A stretch of 20,296 bases of DNA from JOPF133 sp035505095 (lineage in GTDB: Bacteria; Acidobacteriota; Terriglobia; Bryobacterales; Bryobacteraceae), in NCBI GenBank assembly GCA_035505095.1, contig DATJRE010000217.1:1-20296 (forward strand), read 5' to 3'. Both the position numbers and the translations under genes were made by a program. This document shows, one piece after another, positions 15,369-20,296 of this stretch. The notes beneath the pieces are model-generated. The model worked only from the letters and a program-made list of their open reading frames with translations, did not search any database and was not told where the DNA came from. How positions within the stretch are numbered: position 1 is the stretch's first letter; every line of letters starts with the position of its first letter.

Positions 15369-16698
15369 CAAGATCCTGATCGCCAACCGGGGCGAGATTG
15401 CCGTTCGCGTCATCAGCGCCTGCAAGGAACTGGGCATTCAGACCGTGGCGGTGTACTCGGAAGCCGACCGCTACAGCTCGCACGTGCGTTTTGCCGACCA
15501 GGCGATTTGCATCGGCCCGGCCAAGAGCGCGCGCAGCTACCTGGATATTGCGTCGATCATCAGCGCGGCCGAAATCACGAATGTCGATGCCATCCACCCG
15601 GGCTACGGTTTTCTGAGCGAAAACGCCGGCTTCGCGGAAGTTTGCGAAACCTCCAGCCTGAAGTTCATCGGGCCGCGGCCGGAAGTGATTCGCCTGATGG
15701 GGGTGAAGGAGCGGGCGCGCGCTTTCATGCGCGAGATGGGCGTGCCGGTGCTACCGGGGTCGCCGGGAGTTTTGAAAACCGCCGAAGAGGCCCTGGAACT
15801 GGCCGAATCGATCGGCTACCCAGTGATCCTCAAGGCCTCCGCGGGCGGCGGCGGCCGTGGAATGCGGGTGGTGCATAAGCCGGCGGACCTGGCATCCCTG
15901 TTCGCCCAGGCGCAAAACGAGGCCGGGGCGGCGTTCAGCTCGCCGGATGTGTACCTGGAAAAGTTTATTGGCGCGCCGCGGCACATCGAGTTCCAGATGC
16001 TGGCCGACGAGCACGGCAACATCGAAATTCTGGGCGAGCGCGAGTGCAGCATCCAGCGGCGCCACCAGAAGTTGATCGAGGAAGCCCCCTCGCCGGTATT
16101 GGGCGCGGAGCAGCGCGCGGAAATCTCGGCGGCACTGAAACGGGCCGCGGGTGCCGCAGGGTATACCAATGCAGGCACGGTGGAGTTTCTGATGGATGAG
16201 AGCGGGAAGCTCTACTTCATCGAAGTGAATGCGCGGGTGCAGGTGGAGCATCCGGTCACCGAGTTTGTCACCGGCATCGACATTGTGAAGGCGCAAATCC
16301 GGATCGCGGAGGGCGAGACGCTGGCGGAGATTCTGCCTAACCCGATCGAAGTTCGGGGGCATGCTATTGAATGCCGGATCAACGCGGAGAATCCCGTCAC
16401 CTTTGTGCCGTCGCCAGGCCGTATCACCGGTTTCCATTTGCCGGGCGGAATCGGTGTCCGCGTGGACACCTGGGCCTATACCGACTGCGTGATTCCGCCG
16501 TTCTACGATTCGCTGGTGGCCAAACTGATCACTTACGGGAACGACCGCGCGGAGGCCATCCGGCGGATGCAGCGCGCGCTCGAGATGTTCATCGTGGAAG
16601 GCATTCACACGTCGATCCCGCTGGACAAGCGCATCATGGCCGATCCGGATTTCCAGGCGGGCCGGTTCGACACCAACTTCATTGCCAGAATGAAGTAG
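15349..16698 (+). CDS. accC: Acetyl-CoA carboxylase biotin carboxylase subunit
   Basis: This 449-residue ATP-grasp enzyme carboxylates the biotin on AccB with bicarbonate and ATP. Visible are the N-terminal domain (KILIANRGEIAVRVI, 8-22), HPGYGFLSEN (83-92), the ATP-binding glycine loop KASAGGGGRGM (162-172), RECSIQRRHQK (231-241) and the metal/catalytic segment EVNARVQVEHPVTE (292-305). Length is typical of a stand-alone AccC rather than a pyruvate carboxylase fusion. The TTG at 15349 is chosen because GGGGAGG (15336-15342) lies six bases upstream; GTG 15358 is possible but is 15 bases from that site. The gene is coupled to accB. The carboxyltransferase genes accA and accD are not in the window. 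Confidence 0.95.
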   Translation: MPSVRFNKILIANRGEIAVRVISACKELGIQTVAVYSEADRYSSHVRFADQAICIGPAKSARSYLDIASIISAAEITNVDAIHPGYGFLSENAGFAEVCETSSLKFIGPRPEVIRLMGVKERARAFMREMGVPVLPGSPGVLKTAEEALELAESIGYPVILKASAGGGGRGMRVVHKPADLASLFAQAQNEAGAAFSSPDVYLEKFIGAPRHIEFQMLADEHGNIEILGERECSIQRRHQKLIEEAPSPVLGAEQRAEISAALKRAAGAAGYTNAGTVEFLMDESGKLYFIEVNARVQVEHPVTEFVTGIDIVKAQIRIAEGETLAEILPNPIEVRGHAIECRINAENPVTFVPSPGRITGFHLPGGIGVRVDTWAYTDCVIPPFYDSLVAKLITYGNDRAEAIRRMQRALEMFIVEGIHTSIPLDKRIMADPDFQAGRFDTNFIARMK

Positions 16699-16905
16699 GC
16701 CGCCATCGTTCCATTTGCGGGTGTAAGCACTGGCCGCGAAATGCCGGCCCACCGTAGAATCGCGAATAGGATTGGGGGTCTGAAAAGCCAGCCGGCTCAC
16801 AGATCCTCACCTGAACCAGTTTGTCCGTTCCAAGAACAAGCTTTTCGCCTCATTTACTCCTGAATTGCGTTAGGCTGCGGTTTCTGCCGGCGATTGGGAT
16901 CGTAC
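16699..16905. other. Intergenic region downstream of accC
   Basis: This is the left part of the 546-base gap after accC. A short 5-bp inverted repeat (TGGCC/GGCCA near 16731-16751) might help end accC transcripts but has no T-run. No promoter of good quality for the microprotein was found. Confidence 0.35.
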
Positions 16906-16991
16906 GGGGCCTTGCTTCGTCGTCCTAAACGACCCGGCCCCGGTTTGCCACCGGGGCCGGCAATCCAACGTTTAGGCGGAAAGGAGGCCCC
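16906..16991 (+). promoter_or_regulatory. Nested hairpin leader with alternative GGGGCC/GGCCCC pairings
   Basis: An inner perfect 10-bp stem (CCGGCCCCGG 16934-16943 with CCGGGGCCGG 16951-16960, 7-nt loop) is enclosed by an outer perfect 8-bp stem (CCTAAACG 16924-16931 with CGTTTAGG 16969-16976). A further GGGGCC lies upstream (16906-16911) and a GGCCCC lies at 16986-16991, between the Shine-Dalgarno and the ATG of the small gene downstream. These six-base blocks can pair in mutually exclusive ways, one of which would cover the ribosome site. The structures are seen directly; a regulatory role is inferred. Confidence 0.55.
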
Positions 16992-16992
16992 T

Positions 16993-17085
16993 ATGATTAC
17001 CATAGGAGTCACCGTTATGATCGCGATGGCCATCACGATCACGGTGACGGTCCGCGTTGAGCGGCGCCGTCGGCGTTCCAAGTAA
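16993..17085 (+). CDS. Small hydrophobic membrane microprotein (30 residues)
   Basis: The gene has an excellent Shine-Dalgarno (AAAGGAGG at 16980-16987) five bases before its ATG. The product has one membrane segment of Ile, Val, Thr and Met (residues about 2-21) and a strongly basic tail (RVERRRRRSK, 21-30), which predicts the tail inside the cell. It lies between a nested hairpin and a terminator-like hairpin, so it looks like an independent transcript. No family is recognised. Short hydrophobic peptides of this shape include type I toxins and small subunits or regulators of membrane complexes; either is only a guess. Longer in-frame forms from 16894 pass through the hairpin and are unlikely. 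Confidence 0.55.
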   Translation: MITIGVTVMIAMAITITVTVRVERRRRRSK

Positions 17086-17094
17086 CGGTAAAGC

Positions 17095-17121
17095 GTTGGG
17101 GGCCGAAATGCGACCCCCAAC
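17095..17121 (+). terminator. Terminator-like hairpin after the microprotein gene
   Basis: GTTGGGGG (17095-17102) and CCCCCAAC (17114-17121) form a perfect 8-bp stem around an 11-nt loop, nine bases after the microprotein stop. It is followed by CTCTCCTTAATC, which is pyrimidine-rich but has no true T-run. Confidence 0.45.
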
Positions 17122-17244
17122 CTCTCCTTAATCATACTTCAATCCACCGCCCACGCAAGCCGCATTTTGCCATTTTGACTCCAGAAGTCCTAGTCCCGCG
17201 AGGTACGGTAGTACACTTAGGGCAATCCGGAGGGACTTATAAGA

Positions 17245-18213
17245 ATGCGATCGGGACTCGCGGCCTTCACGGTGGGTACTGAGCTTGTGGCGGCGACGCT
17301 TCTGGCGTGGGGGCAGGCGGCGCCCCGCCCGACGGTTGCGCCAGCCGTGGCGTTCGAAGTTGCCTCGGTGAGGCCCGGGGCCGAACCGGCACAACAGCCG
17401 AAGGTTTGCCTCGTCCCGTGCGCGCCGGGCGAACGCCTGACCGTCGAGCACTCGCGCGTGGAGATCCGCTATATGTCGCTTGACCGGTTGATCGTCACGG
17501 CTTACCGCATCAAGCCGTACCAGTTGACGGGACCGGACTGGATGCGGTCGCAGAGGTTCGATATCGAGGCCAAAATGCCCGATGGCGCGAGGCCGGATCA
17601 GATGCCGGAGATGCTCCAGGCGCTCCTGGCCGATCGGTTCAAGCTCTCGATCCATCGCGACTCGAAAGATCTGCCGGTCTACGCGCTGGTGGTGGGCAAG
17701 AATGGCCCGAAGGTCCAGCCAGGCAAAGGGGAGAATCTCGACTTTCCGGATACGCCGGGCACGCGGGAACTCGACACTCCGCAAGGTGAGGCTCGCATGT
17801 TGGGTGACGGGACCTTTGTTGCTCGAGGCGGCCCATTGGGTCCCATTCGAGGCGGCCGCGGGTCGAGCGGAGGCATCCATTTCGAGTTTCTGAATCTGAC
17901 GATGCCCGGACTCGCGGACCTGGTAGCGCCGCACATGGACCGCCCGGTAGTAGATCAGACGGAGTTGAAGGGCGGCTACTACTGGGATTTCAAGATACAC
18001 CCGCCAACGGGGGATGGAGGCCGCAAAAGCGCCGGTGACGGGGACGGAGGCCGGACGGGCGGCGGAGGTCCCGACGCTGGTCCACGGACCGATGCGTATG
18101 GCGAAGCGTTATTCGCTGCCATCGAAAGGGCTGGGCTGAAGCTGGAGAAAACTAAGGCCAGCGTCGAGACAATCGTGGTGGATCACCTGGAAAAGACGCC
18201 CACCGAGAACTGA
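17245..18213 (+). CDS. Exported DUF3738/TIGR03435 family protein, copy 1
   Basis: This 322-residue protein has a hydrophobic export signal (about 5-25) and the DUF3738 domain (TIGR03435, a family expanded in Acidobacteriota): FEVASVRPG (37-45), YMSLDRLIVTAYRIKPYQL (76-94), LLADRFKLSIHRD (127-139), LPVYALVVGKNGPK and FEFLNLTMPGLADLV. A Gly/Asp-rich linker precedes the C-terminal LEKTKASVETIVVDHLEKT. Two cysteines (CLVPC, 55-59) are shared with the next gene. The biochemical role is unknown; related domains are sometimes fused to M56/BlaR1-type peptidases, so a sensing role has been suggested by context, not shown. ATG 17245 has GGAGGG ten bases upstream. It forms a tandem pair with the gene 74 bases downstream. 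Confidence 0.9.
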   Translation: MRSGLAAFTVGTELVAATLLAWGQAAPRPTVAPAVAFEVASVRPGAEPAQQPKVCLVPCAPGERLTVEHSRVEIRYMSLDRLIVTAYRIKPYQLTGPDWMRSQRFDIEAKMPDGARPDQMPEMLQALLADRFKLSIHRDSKDLPVYALVVGKNGPKVQPGKGENLDFPDTPGTRELDTPQGEARMLGDGTFVARGGPLGPIRGGRGSSGGIHFEFLNLTMPGLADLVAPHMDRPVVDQTELKGGYYWDFKIHPPTGDGGRKSAGDGDGGRTGGGGPDAGPRTDAYGEALFAAIERAGLKLEKTKASVETIVVDHLEKTPTEN

Positions 18214-18287
18214 ACGGGGCGCACCATGCCGGGATATCGCGGAAGTCTTTCCGGCGCGAATCGGCGTCAAACCTGGAGGAGGGCCGG

Positions 18288-19229
18288 ATGAGAAAACTGG
18301 GGATTGGCCCGGCGGTGGTGGGTCTGGTGACGATCTTTGCCGCGCCCGCTGCTGCACAGCCCATCGCGTTCGACGTTGCGTCGGTGAAGCCCGCGGTCCC
18401 CCCGGAGCGCCAGGGCATCATCTGTCTGGTACCGTGCAGCCCAGGCGAGCGCCTTGGCGTCGAGCATTCGCGCGTGGACATCCGGTACATGTCGGTCAAT
18501 CAATTGATCCTCACGGCCTACCGCATCAAGCCGTACCAATTGTCCGGGCCGGACTGGATGCGGACCGAAAGGTTCGACATTGCCGCGAAAATGCCCGACG
18601 GAGCTTCGAAGGACCAGATTCCCGAAATGCTACAGGCTCTGCTCGCCGAGCGGTTCAAACTCTCGATCCATCGCGACAGGAAGGAACAGCCGGTCTACGC
18701 GCTGGTGGTCGGCAAGGTCGGACCGAAGCTCCAGGCGGGCAGAGGAGAGAATCTCGAGATGCCCGACACGCCGGGCATCCGGACTTTGTACACGCCCGAA
18801 GGCGATGCCCGAATGTTGCCGGACAACAGCTTTGTGTCGAAGGGCGGACCATTGGGACCCATGCGTGGCGGTATCGGCTCGAATGGAGGGATGAGATTCG
18901 AGTTCCTCAACCTAACCATGCCGGGGCTGGCAGAACTGGTCGGGGCGCATATGGATCGCCCTGTCGTAGATCAGACCGGCTTGCAAGGCGGCTATTACCT
19001 GATGGTGGTGAATCCTCCTCCTTCCGAGGATGGCGGGCGCAAGGGAAGTGAGCCTCCGGAGGGCGGCCGCGCAGGCGGCGGCGCTCCCGAGGCACGTTCG
19101 CGGCCGGACCGCTTCGCCGACATCCTGATCCCCACCATCGAAAGAGCCGGCCTGAAGCTGGAGAAAACCAAAGCGTCCATCGAGACCGTCGTGGTGGATC
19201 ACCTGGAAAAGACGCCCACGGAGAACTGA
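18288..19229 (+). CDS. Exported DUF3738/TIGR03435 family protein, copy 2
   Basis: This 313-residue protein is a close paralogue of the upstream gene. It has a cleaner signal peptide (about 1-22, ending AAAQP), FDVASVKPA, YMSVNQLILTAYRIKPYQL, LLAERFKLSIHRD, QPVYALVVGKVGPK and the same C-terminal ending VVVDHLEKTPTEN. By eye most positions match across the central domain, while the N terminus and the Gly-rich linker have diverged. The CLVPC pair is kept. The ATG at 18288 has a strong GGAGGAGGG site. The two genes are likely co-transcribed after a local duplication. Function is unknown. Confidence 0.9.
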   Translation: MRKLGIGPAVVGLVTIFAAPAAAQPIAFDVASVKPAVPPERQGIICLVPCSPGERLGVEHSRVDIRYMSVNQLILTAYRIKPYQLSGPDWMRTERFDIAAKMPDGASKDQIPEMLQALLAERFKLSIHRDRKEQPVYALVVGKVGPKLQAGRGENLEMPDTPGIRTLYTPEGDARMLPDNSFVSKGGPLGPMRGGIGSNGGMRFEFLNLTMPGLAELVGAHMDRPVVDQTGLQGGYYLMVVNPPPSEDGGRKGSEPPEGGRAGGGAPEARSRPDRFADILIPTIERAGLKLEKTKASIETVVVDHLEKTPTEN

Positions 19230-19240
19230 ACCGGCCGTCG

Positions 19241-20296
19241 CTATGCCAGTATATCCTTCACCACGTCGCCGGAAATCCCGGTTAGCCGCACGTCGAGGCC
19301 CTGGAATTTCACCGTCAGGCGCTTGTGGTCGATCCCCAGCAGGTACAGCATGGTGGCGTGGAAATCGTGCACGCTCACGGGGTTCTCCTGGGCGGCGTAG
19401 CCGAAGTCGTCGGTGGTTCCGTAGCTGAGTCCGCCCTTGATGCCGCCGCCAGCCAGCACGAACGAAAAGCCCTTGATGTGGTGATCGCGGCCATCGCCAC
19501 CCTGCGACATGGGCGTGCGGCCGAATTCGCCGCCCCACACGATCAGGGTATCGTCCAGCATGCCGCGCTGTTTGAGGTCGGTAATGAGCGCGGCGGTGGG
19601 CTTGTCCACCTCTTCGGCCTTGAGTGCAATGTTGGCCTTGACGGCGCTATGGTGGTCCCAATCGCGATGGTAGAGCTGAATGAAGCGCACGCCGCGCTCG
19701 GCCAGGCGGCGCGCCAGAAGACAGTTGGAGGCGAAGGAGCCATCGCCGGGCTGCGCCCCGTACATGTCGAGCACCTGTTTGGGTTCCTTGCTCATGTCCA
19801 CCAGGCTTGGCACGCTGGTTTGCATCTTGAAGGCCATCTCGTACTGCGCGATGCGGGTCTGGATTTCGGGGTCCTGCAGGGCCGCGCTCTGCTCGCGGTT
19901 GAGGGCGTTGATGGCGTCCACCGAATCGCGCTGCAGCGCGGCGCTGACCCCCTGCGGGTTTTTGATGTAGAGCACCGGGTCGCCCATGGAGTTGAGCTTG
20001 ACGCCCTGGAAGCGGCTGGGCAGCAGGCCGGCTGACCATTGGCGCGCCGAGAGCGGCTGCATCTGCCCGCCGCGGCCGGAAGAGAGCAGCACCACGAAGC
20101 CGGGCAGGTCCACGGCGTCCGATCCCAGACCGTAGAAGATCCACGAACCCATGCTGGGGCGGCCGGCGATGATGGAGCCGGTGTTCATGATGGTGTGGGC
20201 GGGATCGTGGTTGATCTGCTCGGTCCACATGGAGCGCACGATGCAGATGTCATCGGCCACGCTGCCAATGTGCGGAAACAGCTCGACCATTTCCTG
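19241..20296 (-). CDS. DUF1501 domain protein, C-terminal part (runs off the right edge)
   Basis: About 351 residues of the C-terminal part of a DUF1501 protein are present; the N terminus, usually with a Tat signal in this family, lies beyond the window. Recognised features are ADDICIVRSMWTEQINHDPA, the LARRLAERGVRFIQLYHRDWDHH segment, and the ending IVWGGEFGRTP...GRDHHIKGFSFVLAGGGIKGG. The family belongs to the alkaline-phosphatase-like superfamily and in Planctomycetota and Acidobacteriota is usually next to DUF1549/DUF1553 (cytochrome-c-like) genes, which would lie upstream, outside the window. The substrate is unknown. It converges on the DUF3738 pair with only 11 bases between stop codons and no visible terminator. 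Confidence 0.92.
   Translation of the reverse strand, partial: QEMVELFPHIGSVADDICIVRSMWTEQINHDPAHTIMNTGSIIAGRPSMGSWIFYGLGSDAVDLPGFVVLLSSGRGGQMQPLSARQWSAGLLPSRFQGVKLNSMGDPVLYIKNPQGVSAALQRDSVDAINALNREQSAALQDPEIQTRIAQYEMAFKMQTSVPSLVDMSKEPKQVLDMYGAQPGDGSFASNCLLARRLAERGVRFIQLYHRDWDHHSAVKANIALKAEEVDKPTAALITDLKQRGMLDDTLIVWGGEFGRTPMSQGGDGRDHHIKGFSFVLAGGGIKGGLSYGTTDDFGYAAQENPVSVHDFHATMLYLLGIDHKRLTVKFQGLDVRLTGISGDVVKDILA

Noticed and set aside
16854..17135. 93-codon minus-strand frame opposite the microprotein
   Set aside because: It also has a hydrophobic stretch, but its ribosome site is poor and it passes through both hairpins; the plus-strand reading with AGGAGG is much better supported.
17175..17180. 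TTGACT as a -35 box for the DUF3738 pair
   Set aside because: No -10-like hexamer is found at 16-18 bases; the nearest candidates are 23 or more bases away.

Overview
The window looks like chromosome of a soil Acidobacteriota, close to the Bryobacterales / Candidatus Solibacter group. It is GC-rich and carries family markers typical of that group: two tandem DUF3738/TIGR03435 proteins, an SBBP-repeat exported protein ending in a TIGR03437-type domain, and a DUF1501 protein. No tRNA, rRNA, CRISPR array, integrase or insertion sequence was found.

Layout. (1) 1-693 has no credible gene. It holds ten tandem ~22-bp G-rich repeats (191-413) between two copies of a hairpin-bearing repeat. (2) 694-3548, minus strand, is a compact korDABC-type operon for a four-subunit 2-oxoacid:ferredoxin oxidoreductase, with a candidate promoter at 3619-3647. 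(3) 3755-4576 (minus) encodes an exported protein with a Gly/Ala/Ser/Thr-rich region. It diverges from a plus-strand operon at 4617-8055: a membrane TPR protein, an O-antigen ligase/Wzy-like polymerase and a membrane-anchored J-domain protein, each joined by an ATGA stop/start overlap. A CpsB/YwqE-type PHP phosphatase (8090-8881, minus) faces it. Together these suggest part of an exopolysaccharide locus. (4) 8925-9698 (minus) is a TSUP permease, followed by ~450 bp of degenerate repeats. (5) 10149-12002 (minus) is an exported esterase-fold protein whose nucleophile serine position is alanine. It diverges from the large SBBP protein at 12257-14548. (6) 14907-16698 is accB-accC, the biotin carrier and biotin carboxylase of acetyl-CoA carboxylase. 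(7) 16699-17244 contains a nested hairpin, a strong Shine-Dalgarno, a 30-codon membrane microprotein and a terminator-like hairpin. (8) 17245-19229 holds the two DUF3738 paralogues, convergent with a DUF1501 gene that runs off the right edge.

The genes form several unrelated modules: anaerobic-type 2-oxoacid metabolism (kor), surface polysaccharide assembly, exported proteins of the acidobacterial expansion families, and fatty-acid precursor synthesis (accBC). The best candidates for something undescribed are the microprotein with its switch-like leader (16906-17121), the J-domain membrane protein inside the polysaccharide operon, and the esterase-like protein lacking its nucleophile. All functions are inferred from sequence motifs by eye; no database search was run.
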